A stretch of 64,000 nt of DNA, taken from NCBI RefSeq assembly GCF_042652925.1, contig NZ_JBHSHC010000142.1:1-64000 (forward strand), written 5' to 3'. Of this stretch, positions 23,900 to 32,862 are shown piece by piece. Each line of letters opens with the position of its first letter. Within the stretch, counting starts at the first letter, position 1. This DNA comes from Effusibacillus consociatus. GTDB lineage: Bacteria; Bacillota; Bacilli; Tumebacillales; Effusibacillaceae. The notes below the pieces were generated by a model. The model was given only the letters and a program-made list of their open reading frames with translations, was not told where the DNA came from and made no database searches. A program made the translations under genes and the position numbers.

Positions 23900-25513
23900 T
23901 TGAACATCCGCAAAAAAATCAATCGAAAAAAAGAGCAGGTGCTCGCCGAGCGATTGGAACAAACGACCACGGCTTATGAAGGACAGCCATTGTCAGGTTC
24001 TTTGGATCAGGATCTGGAAAAGGTCCGAAACGTACTCGGCGAAAGCGACGATGTGATCATCAGGGAATTTGAAATCTCGCGTCCGCGGAAACAACGTGCC
24101 GCCATTGTGTATATTGACGGGCTTGTGGATACGAAGTTGGTTAATGAATTTCTCCTGAAACCATTGGTAAGTGATGCGGGTGCGGGTTCCGGTTCTGACG
24201 AAAACGAAGAATCGGATTTGCTCAAACGCATTCCAATGAGTGAAGCCAGATTGATAAAAGATTTTCGGCAGTTAATCAAAGCGGTTCTCTCCGGGGATAC
24301 AGTCTTGCTTCGAGAGGGCGGGGATCCCCCGTTGTCAGTGTCGTCGAAAGGGTGGAAAAAACGGGGGGTGGAAGAGCCGCTGAGCGAATCGGTGGTAAGA
24401 GGACCCCGCGATGCTTTTACAGAAACGCTTCGCATCAATACTGCGCAAATCAGGCGCCGGTTGAAAGATCCGAATCTGCGGTTGCAAGGCATCAAGGTTG
24501 GCAAACGGACCGATACCGATGTTGTTGTTGTTTATATTGAAGGAGTAGCAAATCCCGATGTTCTGAAAGAAGTCCAGGAACGCATCAAAAGAATCGAAAT
24601 CGATGGAGCATTGGAAAGCGGATATATAGAACAGTTTATCGAAGACCACCATTGGTCGCCCTTTCCGCAGATCCAGAATACCGAACGGCCGGACAGGGCG
24701 GCTGCCGCTCTCTTGGAGGGGAAGATCGTCATTTTGGTTGACGGAACACCTTTTATCATGATAGCTCCCGCAACGTTTACTCAGTTTTATAACAGCCCGG
24801 AAGATTATTACGAACGGTTTTTGATTGCTTCGATGATTCGTTCCATCCGGCTGATCAGCATGTTCATGGCGCTGCTGCTGCCGTCGCTTTATATCGCTTT
24901 TTCCTCTTTTCATCCGGAAATGATACCATCCAAGCTTGTGATTGCCATGGCGGCCGGACGAGCGACTGTGCCGTTTTCCTCGATTATTGAAGCCTTTTTG
25001 ATGGAGATCACGATGGAGATTTTGCGGGAAGCCAGTGTTCGTTTGCCCGGTCCCGTCGGACCGACCATTGGCATTGTGGGGGCGTTGGTGGTGGGTGAAT
25101 CGGCCGTCCGGGCCGGGATTGTCAGTCCGGTCATGGTTATCATTGTGGCTCTGACAACGATCGGTTCGTTTGCCTCTCCCAGCTACAGCGCTTCCATCGC
25201 CCTTCGTATGCTGCGGTTTCCACTGATGTTGTTCGCCGGAACACTGGGGCTGTATGGCATCATGCTGTTCCTGATCGCGATTACCATTCATTTGTGCAAT
25301 CTCGAATCATTCGGCATACCCTATTTGTCTCCTATGGCGCCGCGACGCGTTACCGGATGGAAGGATACCTTCTACCGCACGCCTCTGTACCAGATGGTAA
25401 CACGGCCGCCTTCGACGATGTCTGTAGATCCAAAACGTGTGATTCCTTCGACCGCAGAAGGAGTCAAGAAAGGAGAGTCCGATGAACAAGCCGACACTCC
25501 CGATCAAAACTGA
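23900..25513 (+). CDS. gerA: Spore germinant receptor A subunit
   Basis: A 537-aa GerA-family protein: a large soluble N-terminal region (about 1-290; DVIIREFEISRPRKQRAAIVYIDGL, the repeated DVVVVYIEGVAN), then four to six membrane segments (about 310-460) containing PSLYIAFSSFHPEMIPSKL and EAFLMEITMEILREASVRLP, then a basic/acidic tail. With B and C subunits it forms a nutrient receptor in the spore inner membrane. TTG start; it overlaps gerB by 32 nt. The germinant cannot be predicted. Confidence 0.94.
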   Translation: MNIRKKINRKKEQVLAERLEQTTTAYEGQPLSGSLDQDLEKVRNVLGESDDVIIREFEISRPRKQRAAIVYIDGLVDTKLVNEFLLKPLVSDAGAGSGSDENEESDLLKRIPMSEARLIKDFRQLIKAVLSGDTVLLREGGDPPLSVSSKGWKKRGVEEPLSESVVRGPRDAFTETLRINTAQIRRRLKDPNLRLQGIKVGKRTDTDVVVVYIEGVANPDVLKEVQERIKRIEIDGALESGYIEQFIEDHHWSPFPQIQNTERPDRAAAALLEGKIVILVDGTPFIMIAPATFTQFYNSPEDYYERFLIASMIRSIRLISMFMALLLPSLYIAFSSFHPEMIPSKLVIAMAAGRATVPFSSIIEAFLMEITMEILREASVRLPGPVGPTIGIVGALVVGESAVRAGIVSPVMVIIVALTTIGSFASPSYSASIALRMLRFPLMLFAGTLGLYGIMLFLIAITIHLCNLESFGIPYLSPMAPRRVTGWKDTFYRTPLYQMVTRPPSTMSVDPKRVIPSTAEGVKKGESDEQADTPDQN

Positions 25514-26618
25514 TCGGCTCACCCAGAGCCAATCTATGTCGATAATTACAAGTACGGTGATTGGCGTTAGCGTATTGATGTTGCCCCGCACGGCTACACA
25601 GTTTGCGTTTCATCAAGGATGGATTCCGATCGTGATCGGTTTTTTGGTGTCTCTTGCAGGAGTTTGGATCATGACCCTACTTTGTATTCGGATGCAAGGC
25701 AGAACATTCGCGGTTTTTGTATCCCATGTATTAGGGCTCCCTCGACATACGTGGATTGGGAAAGTGCTCGGCTTCCCGATCATAGTGATTTATGCGGGGT
25801 ACTGGCTGATGTTTACAGCAATGGCGGCCCGTACATTTGGTGAGGTGGTTGTAACTGCGGTCTTAGTCGATACTCCGCTTGAAGTCACGGTCGCCAGCAT
25901 GCTGTTGGTTTCTTTGTACCTCTGCTTAACAAAAGACAAGGTTGTCTTTCGGGTAAACGAATTTTTATTTCCACTGATGGTGGTGCCGCTTTTGATCCTG
26001 GGGCTTTTAGCTTTGCAAAAAGCGAACTTCATCCGTTTATTGCCTTTGTATCCGCTGGAAACCAAAGGCATTCTCAATTCGCTCCATGGCGCCGTAATAA
26101 CCTACTTAGGGTATGAAATCATTTTGCAGTTTGCTCACCGCCTGTCCCCTGAAACAAAGTACATGCGAGCCAATCTGTTAGGCGTGGGGTTTGTGGGATT
26201 GGTGTATCTCTTGATTGTTGTGGCAGGGATCGTAACATTTGGCCATGAAGAACTGCAGCGGCTTACATGGCCAGCCTTGGAATTGGTCAAAACGGTCAAT
26301 GTCCCCGGACTGATCCTGGAACGGGCCGAAGCGGTGTTTATCGGGGTTTGGGTGGCTGCCGTCTTCACGACGGCAGGCAATTATTTGTATGCGGGCAGCC
26401 GTTTAATTTGTGATGCACTGGGAATTCGCAAGACTGCCTACCTCTCGATTGGATTGATTCCTGTCCTCTATGTGGTTGCCATGTACCCGCGCAATCTGTT
26501 CGATCTGTTTGCCGCCCTTAATCGCCTTTCATGGCCTGGAATCCTTATAGGGATCATTATCCCGCTGATCCTGTTAGGATTCACAATGATTCGATCCAGA
26601 GGGGCAGAATCGCGATGA
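25482..26618 (+). CDS. gerB: Spore germinant receptor B subunit
   Basis: A 378-aa GerB-family (amino-acid-permease-like) protein with about ten membrane segments. It starts in the end of gerA behind AAGGAGAG, and its last bases overlap gerC (ATGA). The B subunit carries the germinant-binding site in characterised receptors. The typical start RLTQSQSMSIITSTVIGVSV is present. Confidence 0.93.
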   Translation: MNKPTLPIKTDRLTQSQSMSIITSTVIGVSVLMLPRTATQFAFHQGWIPIVIGFLVSLAGVWIMTLLCIRMQGRTFAVFVSHVLGLPRHTWIGKVLGFPIIVIYAGYWLMFTAMAARTFGEVVVTAVLVDTPLEVTVASMLLVSLYLCLTKDKVVFRVNEFLFPLMVVPLLILGLLALQKANFIRLLPLYPLETKGILNSLHGAVITYLGYEIILQFAHRLSPETKYMRANLLGVGFVGLVYLLIVVAGIVTFGHEELQRLTWPALELVKTVNVPGLILERAEAVFIGVWVAAVFTTAGNYLYAGSRLICDALGIRKTAYLSIGLIPVLYVVAMYPRNLFDLFAALNRLSWPGILIGIIIPLILLGFTMIRSRGAESR

Positions 26619-27760
26619 GCCGGCTAGTTAAAATTCTCATTACGGTTCTCATGATCGTTTTCAGTGTTACAGGCTGTTGGGATCGCCGAGAATTGGAACA
26701 ACGGACATCGGTGGTTGCATTTGCTGTCGACGTAAACGAAGACAATCCGGAACTGATTGACGTCACCATCCAGATTCCCATACCCATCAAGATCGTTGGT
26801 GCCGGAGGCGGAGGAGGCGGCCAGGGAGGCAAGGAAGCGGTTCGGGTGATATCCGGTTCAGGCCGTACGGTCCTGGATGCGATGCAAAATATTGAAAAAC
26901 GTCTCAATCAACAGCTGTTCTACGGACATACCCGAATCGTCGTTCTCAGCGATAAAATAGCCAAAACGGACATTGCCGATTTTATGGATATACTGCGACG
27001 CTCCCCGCAAGTACGCAGGTTGTTGTGGCCGATTATCGTTCCGGGAAGGGCTTCCAAAATACTGGATGTGGATCCCAAGCTGGAGCAGATCCCGATGATG
27101 TTTATCAAAGAAATGCTGGAAACGGGTGCAAGAGACAAGGTGATGCCGGACATCTCGCTCGGTGAATTCTTTATTTCTCTTTCCGATACGTCCGTTCAGC
27201 CAATGATGAATCTTGTTTCGATTACCAACAACGGCATGAGGTGGTCTGGAACGGCAGTGTTTAAAGAATCAAAAATGGTGGGGCAGTTAACAGAACCTCA
27301 TGTATGGGCCTATATGAACTTGCGTGATAAAAAACCGGGCGGCGAAGTGGTGGTTCCCTGTTTCGATCAGTCGAACCGTTTCATGGCGTTTCATCCCCGG
27401 GACGTAGCTACAAAAGTCAGGATAGAACACAGAGGCGGACAAATTCACGCGACTTACGATGTTCGAATGGAGGGAGACATTGTCGAGTCGGAGTGCAAAA
27501 TTGATTTCAACAATGAAGCGGTCATCAATAAGGTTCAGGAAGCAACCGCCAAAGTATTGGAGAATCGTGCAAACGAGATGATTCGGCACGTTCAAAAAGA
27601 TCTCCAAACGGATGTCTTGGGTCTTGGATTTCTCGTACGGGCCAGGCACCCGGAGCTTTGGCGGACGATACAATGGGATCAGGAATTTCCCAACGTGAAA
27701 ATTGATGTAATTTACAAAGTGAATATGCGCCGATTCGGCATGAGCATGGGGAAGGAATAG
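26615..27760 (+). CDS. gerC: Spore germinant receptor C subunit (lipoprotein)
   Basis: A 381-aa GerC-family protein. The signal peptide ends in the lipobox VTGC (Cys21), followed by the family mark WDRRELEQR. It is outside the inner membrane, tethered by lipid. A Gly-rich loop (GAGGGGGGQGGKE, about 66-78) is longer than I would expect. The ATG at 26615 overlaps the gerB stop; a longer in-frame start at 26531 is unlikely because it would remove the signal peptide from the N-terminus. Confidence 0.94.
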   Translation: MSRLVKILITVLMIVFSVTGCWDRRELEQRTSVVAFAVDVNEDNPELIDVTIQIPIPIKIVGAGGGGGGQGGKEAVRVISGSGRTVLDAMQNIEKRLNQQLFYGHTRIVVLSDKIAKTDIADFMDILRRSPQVRRLLWPIIVPGRASKILDVDPKLEQIPMMFIKEMLETGARDKVMPDISLGEFFISLSDTSVQPMMNLVSITNNGMRWSGTAVFKESKMVGQLTEPHVWAYMNLRDKKPGGEVVVPCFDQSNRFMAFHPRDVATKVRIEHRGGQIHATYDVRMEGDIVESECKIDFNNEAVINKVQEATAKVLENRANEMIRHVQKDLQTDVLGLGFLVRARHPELWRTIQWDQEFPNVKIDVIYKVNMRRFGMSMGKE

Positions 27761-27816
27761 GTGCTTTCGGGAAGATGCTGTCGGCCAATTGTTACAGAAT
27801 TTTGAACAACCGGCCG

Positions 27817-27848
27817 ATCGACACAATTTGACGGTTTTCTGTGTCGAT
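27817..27848 (+). other. Hairpin downstream of gerC
   Basis: ATCGACACA (27817-27825) pairs perfectly with TGTGTCGAT (27840-27848) around a 14-nt loop. No T-run follows, so a terminator role is doubtful. The remaining bases between gerC and yebC show only the yebC promoter. Confidence 0.45.
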
Positions 27849-27947
27849 ACGCCCCGGTTTGTCGAGAGATATGAATAGAAAAATTGTTGTTTCTGATGTA
27901 TACTGTCAACGGAATCGAATGAGAAGTTTAAGCAAAAAACCAAACCT

Positions 27948-27977
27948 TTGACCATTTTTCTCGCCCTATGCTAGACT
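27948..27977 (+). promoter_or_regulatory. Sigma-A promoter for yebC
   Basis: TTGACC (27948-27953) and TAGACT (27972-27977), separated by 18 bases, 35 nt before the yebC ATG. Confidence 0.6.
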
Positions 27978-28011
27978 GGGAATGGAACATTCTCAGTGAG
28001 GTGCAATACAA

Positions 28012-28764
28012 ATGGCAGGACATTCGAAATGGAAGAACATTCAACATAGAAAAGGCAAGCAGGATGCGATGCGCGGCAAACTGTTTACAAAGATTTCGCG
28101 GGAAATCTTCAGCGCCGCACGATCGGGGGGCGGAAATCCGGATACCAATTTCCGTTTGCGCATGGCGATTGATAAAGCACGGGAAGCAAATATGCCCTCC
28201 GATAACATCCAACGGACAATTGATAAAGCACTCGGGAACATTCCAGGCGTCACATATGAAGAATTGGTGTACGAAGGTTATGGTCCCGGCGGCGTCGCCG
28301 TGATGATTGAGCTTTTGTCCGATAACCGCAATCGGACAGCGGCTGAGATCCGGCATATATTTACGAAGCGCGATGGCAACCTGGGAGAGACAGGTTGTGT
28401 GGGCTGGATGTTTGATCGGAAGGGCGTATTAACGGTTGAAAAAGAAGGATGCCCGTTCTCCGAAGACGATCTCCTGATGATGGCACTTGATGCTGGTGCA
28501 CAAGATTTTCAATCGGAAGACGATTATTTTGAGATTACGACCTCGCCGGATGACTTTGCTTCCGTACAAGAGGCACTCGTTGGCCAGGGGATAAAATTTG
28601 ATGAAGCTACCGTAACCTTTGTTCCGCAGAATACGGTTGAACTTCACGGAGAAGACGCTAAGAAAATGCTCCAATTATATGAAGCATTGGAAGAACATGA
28701 TGATGTTCAGGCTGTGTATGCAAACTTTGAAATCTCGGAAGAAGAGATGGAGAAGATCGGATAA
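28012..28764 (+). CDS. yebC: YebC/PmpR-family protein
   Basis: A 250-aa YebC-family protein: the N-terminus MAGHSKWKNIQHRK, GGGNPDTNFRLRMAID (about 39-54), NIQRTIDKALG and the acidic C-terminal domain ending SEEEMEKIG. Long annotated as a transcriptional regulator; more recent work links the family to relieving ribosome stalling on proline stretches. It is next to the ruv genes, as in many bacteria. Single transcription unit with its own promoter and terminator. Confidence 0.96.
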   Translation: MAGHSKWKNIQHRKGKQDAMRGKLFTKISREIFSAARSGGGNPDTNFRLRMAIDKAREANMPSDNIQRTIDKALGNIPGVTYEELVYEGYGPGGVAVMIELLSDNRNRTAAEIRHIFTKRDGNLGETGCVGWMFDRKGVLTVEKEGCPFSEDDLLMMALDAGAQDFQSEDDYFEITTSPDDFASVQEALVGQGIKFDEATVTFVPQNTVELHGEDAKKMLQLYEALEEHDDVQAVYANFEISEEEMEKIG

Positions 28765-28771
28765 AACAATA

Positions 28772-28806
28772 AAGGGTAACCGAACCTCCGGTTACCCTTC
28801 TTTTTC
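28772..28806. terminator. Bidirectional terminator after yebC
   Basis: AAGGGTAACCG pairs perfectly with CGGTTACCCTT around AACCTC, followed by CTTTTT on the plus strand. The minus-strand small gene ends inside the right arm (its TAA is at 28794-28792) and runs into an AT-rich tract, so the hairpin may serve both. Confidence 0.85.
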
Positions 28807-28938
28807 TGTTTGGTCATTTTTTGAGGAAGAATGATCCTGGTCTGTTCCTTCTGACATGCTTTCTTGTATCGCGATTATGGTTAATCCGACGCCGACAGTA
28901 GATGCCAGCAGGAATAGTGCCATAATGTTCGGATCCAA
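28792..28938 (-). CDS. Possible 48-aa single-pass membrane protein
   Basis: A short frame of 48 codons from TTG 28938 (GTG 28947 would add three). The product begins MDPNIMALFLLASTVGVGLT, one transmembrane helix running to about residue 24. A polar, acidic/Ser-rich tail follows (ESMSEGTDQDHSSSKNDQTEK). AGGAAGG sits 6-7 nt before the TTG. It ends at the shared terminator. The amphipathic design and well-placed ribosome binding site argue for a real gene; no family is recognised and no clear promoter was found. Confidence 0.45.
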   Translation of the reverse strand: MDPNIMALFLLASTVGVGLTIIAIQESMSEGTDQDHSSSKNDQTEKEG

Positions 28939-29120
28939 ACCAATCACCTTCCTCTCAGGCACCAAACCGGGAGTTAGCAGAAGTCTCTCGCTTGGGTGCC
29001 GCTTGTGGGATTCACTCTATAAGACGTTGCAAGCACACAAAAAGTTTCAAGTTTATCCAACTTTTTTTGGCGCATGCTATACTGAATTTTAGACGAATTG
29101 TACTTCGGGGGGCGAAACGG

Positions 29121-30128
29121 ATGGAGCAAATCGATCAAAGAATTCCGGCGACGATACTGACAGGGGCGTTAGGCAGCGGCAAGACGACGTTGCTGAATTA
29201 TATTTTGCAGGAGAACCACGGTCTCAAGGTTGCAGTGATCGTCAATGAATTTGGAGAAATCTCGATTGATCATCACCTAGTGGTTGGGACCGACGAAGAG
29301 GTTGTGGAACTCGCGAACGGTTGTATTTGCTGCACAGTACGGGAGGACTTGCAGCAGGCCGTTGAAAAAATTCTCGAACGTGAGGACCGTCCGGAATATT
29401 TACTGGTTGAGACCACCGGTTTGGCTGATCCCCGTCCGGTGGCACAGACATTTTTGATTGACGAGCTCAATGAGCAGGTTCGCTTGGATGCGATTGTGAC
29501 CGTCATCGATGCAAGCCGATTTTCTGAAAATCTGGAACTGAGCGGTACGACAACAGACCAGATTCTGGCGGGGGATATCCTGATCCTGAACAAAATCGAT
29601 CTCGTTTCGTCCGAAACGGTAGGAAAGATCAAAGAAGAACTCTATGATCTCAATCCGGCAGCCCGCGTCTTGGATACGGTGAATGCACGCGTCGATCTTC
29701 GACTGCTTCTGGATGTCGGGATGTTTCAATTGGAAAGGCTGTTTGGCGGGGGCTCGGAAGGAGAGCTGCTGATGCTTGAGGATTGCCCGGATTGTGCATT
29801 CGGGGTGGAGCACAATCATTTTCACAGCCATTTGCAAGACGATGAAATCAGCTCGGTATCTTTTGCTTCTGACCGGCCTCTCGATTATGACCGGTTCGGG
29901 GAATTTATGGGAAATTTGCCGGGAGGGATCTTCCGCGGCAAAGGGATCCTCTGGATCGAAGGGTATGACGAAAAGTTGATTTTCCATCTCGTGGGTGACC
30001 GAAGTCAGGCTGTTGCCAACGGAGAATGGGGACGTGAACCTCGCTATACTAAACTGGTTTTGATCGGAAAGCGCCTGAATCGGGATGACATTCTATGCAA
30101 ATTGGAAAGTTGTCTGGTAAACGTGTAG
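29121..30128 (+). CDS. COG0523 GTPase (CobW/YciC-type metallochaperone)
   Basis: A 335-aa G3E GTPase. Walker A GALGSGKTT (15-23), the COG0523 metal-binding CxCC (Cys68, Cys70, Cys71 in NGCICCTVRED), ETTGLADPRPVA, NKID for guanine, and a CobW C-terminal domain. A His/Cys-rich insertion (DCPDCAFGVEHNHFHSH) may hold zinc or cobalt. Such proteins insert Zn(II) or Co(II) into target enzymes. No recognisable Zur box, B12 riboswitch or cob gene is next to it, so the metal is open. Start ATG 29121 follows GGGGGGCG; a longer in-frame start at 28992 is unsupported. Confidence 0.9.
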   Translation: MEQIDQRIPATILTGALGSGKTTLLNYILQENHGLKVAVIVNEFGEISIDHHLVVGTDEEVVELANGCICCTVREDLQQAVEKILEREDRPEYLLVETTGLADPRPVAQTFLIDELNEQVRLDAIVTVIDASRFSENLELSGTTTDQILAGDILILNKIDLVSSETVGKIKEELYDLNPAARVLDTVNARVDLRLLLDVGMFQLERLFGGGSEGELLMLEDCPDCAFGVEHNHFHSHLQDDEISSVSFASDRPLDYDRFGEFMGNLPGGIFRGKGILWIEGYDEKLIFHLVGDRSQAVANGEWGREPRYTKLVLIGKRLNRDDILCKLESCLVNV

Positions 30129-30133
30129 ACAAT

Positions 30134-30191
30134 TTTCCTGTAAGGCAACAGAGTTGCCAAGTGGTGCTTTAAATGGGTCCCCTACAGGAAA
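30134..30191 (+). other. Structured intergenic element before ruvC
   Basis: TTTCCTGTA (30134-30142) pairs perfectly with TACAGGAAA (30183-30191). Inside lies a small hairpin GGCAAC/GTTGCC (30144-30158), then GCCAAGTG..GCTTT..GGG, a run also present in the ilvC-leuA hairpin (from 14741). No T-run. It begins 6 nt after the CobW-family stop codon and ends 46 nt before ruvC. Confidence 0.5.
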
Positions 30192-30237
30192 TGTATGTTC
30201 GCATAGCGAATAGTTAGGGAGAAGGGGGCGGACCTGC

Positions 30238-30735
30238 ATGCGGATATTGGGAATCGACCCGGGGTATGGCCGGACAGGCTACGGGGTCGTGGAAACAACA
30301 GGAAATCGGATTCGCCCGCTTGAATTTGGTTTGATTGAGACAAGCAGCAAGCTTTCCATGGAAAAGAGGCTTTTGCAAATTTACGATGCATTATGCGAAA
30401 TTATCGATCGTCGAAAACCGGATTCTCTTGCAATCGAGGAGCTTTTTTTCAGCAAAAATGTGACCACCGGAATCGGGGTCAGCCAAGCACGAGGGATCGT
30501 GTTGTTGGTGGCTGCGCAAATGGGATTGACCGTAGCGGAATATAAACCGATACAGATCAAGCAATCCATTACAGGGTACGGGAAAGCGGAGAAACAGCAG
30601 ATTCAGGAGATGGTTCGTATGTTCTTGGGGCTGCAGGATGTTCCGAAACCGGATGATGTAGCTGACGCGTTAGCGGTAGCGGTTGCACATGCTCATACTG
30701 CGCCCTTTTACTCGAAAATAAAAAGTAACCCGTGA
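30238..30735 (+). CDS. ruvC: Holliday junction endonuclease
   Basis: RuvC (165 aa) cuts Holliday junctions together with RuvAB. Catalytic acids are visible: Asp7 (GIDPGYG), Glu67 (LAIEELFFSKN) and the C-terminal DD pair in PKPDDVADALAVA. B. subtilis uses RecU instead, so RuvC places this genome outside the Bacillus core. thyA and dfrA separate it from ruvA-ruvB. Confidence 0.96.
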   Translation: MRILGIDPGYGRTGYGVVETTGNRIRPLEFGLIETSSKLSMEKRLLQIYDALCEIIDRRKPDSLAIEELFFSKNVTTGIGVSQARGIVLLVAAQMGLTVAEYKPIQIKQSITGYGKAEKQQIQEMVRMFLGLQDVPKPDDVADALAVAVAHAHTAPFYSKIKSNP

Positions 30736-30776
30736 TGTCATTCGCCAATCGAAGTTAATGAATAGGGGTAAGTGAT

Positions 30777-31574
30777 ATGAAACAATATCTGGATTTCCTG
30801 AAAACTGTTCTTGAAGAAGGTGTACTTACAGAAGACCGGACGGGGACCGGAACCATTTCTACCTTTGGGCAGAAAATGGTTTTTGATTTGAAAGAGGGGC
30901 TTCCGGTAGTTACAACAAAAAAAATCCACCTGCACAGCGTAATTCATGAATTGTTATGGATGTTCGTTTTAGGCAGCAACGATGTTTCCTATTTGCAAGA
31001 AAACGGTGTTCGCATCTGGAACGAATGGACTGACGAAAAAAATACGATTGGCAAAGGGTACGGATATCAGTTCAGAGGATGGGAAGGTTCGAATGGAGAA
31101 AGAATTGACCAAGTCGAAAGGCTGATTCACGACTTGAGAAATAATCCCTACTCGCGCCGACATATAATCACCGCCTGGAATGTTGCACAATTGGACGATA
31201 TGCGTCTTCCACCCTGCCACATGATGACACAATGGTACGTGCGGAATGGTGAATTATCCTGTCAGCTCTATCAACGGAGCGGAGATTTGTTTTTAGGCGT
31301 TCCGTTTAATATTACTTTTTACGCCATATTGACTCATATGTTGGCACATGTGACGGGATTGGGAGTTGGAAAACTTCATCATGTAATCGGGGATGCTCAC
31401 ATTTACGTCAACCATCTGGAACAGGTTCAGCTGCAGCTGACCAGAGAACCCCATCCTTTGCCGAAACTGTGGTTAAATCCGGAAGTACAACACTTCGATG
31501 ATTTCACGTATGACGACATCAGAGTTTTGGACTATCAACATCACCCACCAATCAAAGGCAAGGTAAGCGTGTAA
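30777..31574 (+). CDS. thyA: Thymidylate synthase
   Basis: ThyA (265 aa) methylates dUMP to dTMP using methylene-tetrahydrofolate. DRTGTGT (about 20-26), RRHIITAWN (about 127-135), the catalytic Cys147 in LPPCHMM, QRSGDLFLGVPFNI and HIYVNHLEQ are all intact; it is the short, 264-aa E. coli-like form. Its stop overlaps the dfrA start (TAATG), coupling it to the reductase that regenerates folate. The pair sits inside the ruv cluster. Confidence 0.97.
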   Translation: MKQYLDFLKTVLEEGVLTEDRTGTGTISTFGQKMVFDLKEGLPVVTTKKIHLHSVIHELLWMFVLGSNDVSYLQENGVRIWNEWTDEKNTIGKGYGYQFRGWEGSNGERIDQVERLIHDLRNNPYSRRHIITAWNVAQLDDMRLPPCHMMTQWYVRNGELSCQLYQRSGDLFLGVPFNITFYAILTHMLAHVTGLGVGKLHHVIGDAHIYVNHLEQVQLQLTREPHPLPKLWLNPEVQHFDDFTYDDIRVLDYQHHPPIKGKVSV

Positions 31575-32065
31575 TGACTATTTCAATGATTGTTGCAATG
31601 GACAGCAAGAGAGGCATCGGCAAAAACAATCAATTGCTATGGCATATTCCGGAAGACTTGAGATACTTTAAGAAAGTGACAACAGGGAAAACCGTCGTGA
31701 TGGGACGCAAAACCTATGAATCCATTGGACAACCGCTGCCCAATAGAATCAATATAGTACTTACTAAAGATATGAACTTTAAGCCGGATGGTTGTCTGGT
31801 ATTTCACTCGATAGAAGACCTTCTGTCTTCCAAATATGCAGAAGAAGAATTATTTATTGTTGGCGGGGCTGAAATTTACAAACTGTTGCTGCCGATGGCA
31901 AACAAACTTTATATCACCAGAGTGGAAGGAAACTTTGATGCAGATACCTATTTCCCCGAATTTGACAGTCATGGTTGGGAGCTTGTATCGACAACAGACC
32001 AAGCAGTGGATTCCAACAATCCCTACGAGTATCGCTTTGAAGTGTACGAACGAAAGGGACTATAA
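31574..32065 (+). CDS. dfrA: Dihydrofolate reductase
   Basis: A 163-aa DHFR that reduces the dihydrofolate made by ThyA. Family marks: MIVAMDSKRGIGKNNQLLWH, EDLRYFKKVTTGKTVVMGRKTYESIG, and LFIVGGAEIYKLLL; the C-terminal FEVYERK is typical. It overlaps thyA by one base. Confidence 0.96.
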   Translation: MTISMIVAMDSKRGIGKNNQLLWHIPEDLRYFKKVTTGKTVVMGRKTYESIGQPLPNRINIVLTKDMNFKPDGCLVFHSIEDLLSSKYAEEELFIVGGAEIYKLLLPMANKLYITRVEGNFDADTYFPEFDSHGWELVSTTDQAVDSNNPYEYRFEVYERKGL

Positions 32066-32089
32066 AGAGCAGATCGAGGTGTTGAATCT

Positions 32090-32695
32090 GTGATAGCTTT
32101 TGTGGAAGGAATTGTGGAGGACGCGGCGATCGACCACATCGTGCTAAATGTCAACGGACTTGGCTATAGGGTGTTTGTCTCAGGTACAACTTCCTATTCG
32201 ATTCAGCCCGGTTCCCGTCAACGACTGTTTACGCATCAGCATGTCCGTGAAGATGCGATTGTCCTGTTTGGTTTTAAGACCAAACAGGAGCGGGATCTGT
32301 TCGTTCGGCTGCAAAATGTTTCGGGGATTGGTCCGAAAGCGGCCCTAACAATTGTCGGAGCTGCACCGATTGGGGATGTAATCGAGGCCATTCAAGGGGA
32401 ACATGTCGATTTTTTAAAAAAGCTGCCCGGAATTGGTCAAAAAACGGCCCAGCGGCTGATTATCGAATTAAAGGACAAGCTGGAAGACTTGGGTATGCCT
32501 GGAGGGGCAGGAATCCCGGTGTATACGGGAGCTGTTTCCCCGAGAGGAGATGGCGAGCTGTTTGAAGCGCTCTTGGCCCTCGGCTATAATGATAAAGAAG
32601 CGCGCGGAGTCGTCAGAGTGCTTGCGAAAGAGATTGAGGAAGGTGCTGCGTTAGAAACGCTTATCAAGAAAGCGCTCCAGCATCTCACGAGGTAG
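32090..32695 (+). CDS. ruvA: Holliday junction branch-migration subunit RuvA
   Basis: RuvA (201 aa): an OB domain (1-60), tandem helix-hairpin-helix motifs (VSGIGPKAALTIV at about 77-89, LPGIGQKTAQRLIIELKDK at about 112-130), and a C-terminal RuvB-binding domain (LFEALLALGYNDKEA). GTG start behind GAGGTG. It is followed by a 175-nt gap with a nested stem-loop before ruvB. Confidence 0.96.
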   Translation: MIAFVEGIVEDAAIDHIVLNVNGLGYRVFVSGTTSYSIQPGSRQRLFTHQHVREDAIVLFGFKTKQERDLFVRLQNVSGIGPKAALTIVGAAPIGDVIEAIQGEHVDFLKKLPGIGQKTAQRLIIELKDKLEDLGMPGGAGIPVYTGAVSPRGDGELFEALLALGYNDKEARGVVRVLAKEIEEGAALETLIKKALQHLTR

Positions 32696-32735
32696 ATCGA
32701 ATCTCACCAACAGCCATCTGTTAATGGGTTCCGGG

Positions 32736-32862
32736 TCCCCATCCTCAAGCATTCGGCATCATGTGTATATTACGGGCTCCCGCCAAAGTACTCGGAATAT
32801 GCAGCACAGAATTTCGTCACTTTGGTGGGGGGGTGCATTGCTTCACGTCACTTTGATGGGAG
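32736..32862 (+). repeat. Dispersed stem-loop element, copy C (nested, before ruvB)
   Basis: An outer arm CCCATC (32738-32743) pairs with GATGGG (32855-32860). Nested inside, CCCGCCAAAGT (32779-32789) pairs with ACTTTGGTGGG (32819-32829; one G-U). The inner arm continues AAAGTACTCGGAAT, identical to the dtd copy, and both end with ACGTCACTTTGATGGGAG. The 3' arm overlaps the ruvB Shine-Dalgarno (GGGAG 32858-32862, 7 nt before ATG), so folding would hide the ribosome site. Confidence 0.75.

Noticed and set aside
27872..27952. 26-codon frame before yebC (MNRKIVVSD...)
   Set aside because: Weak ribosome site, no recognisable features, and it overlaps the yebC promoter.
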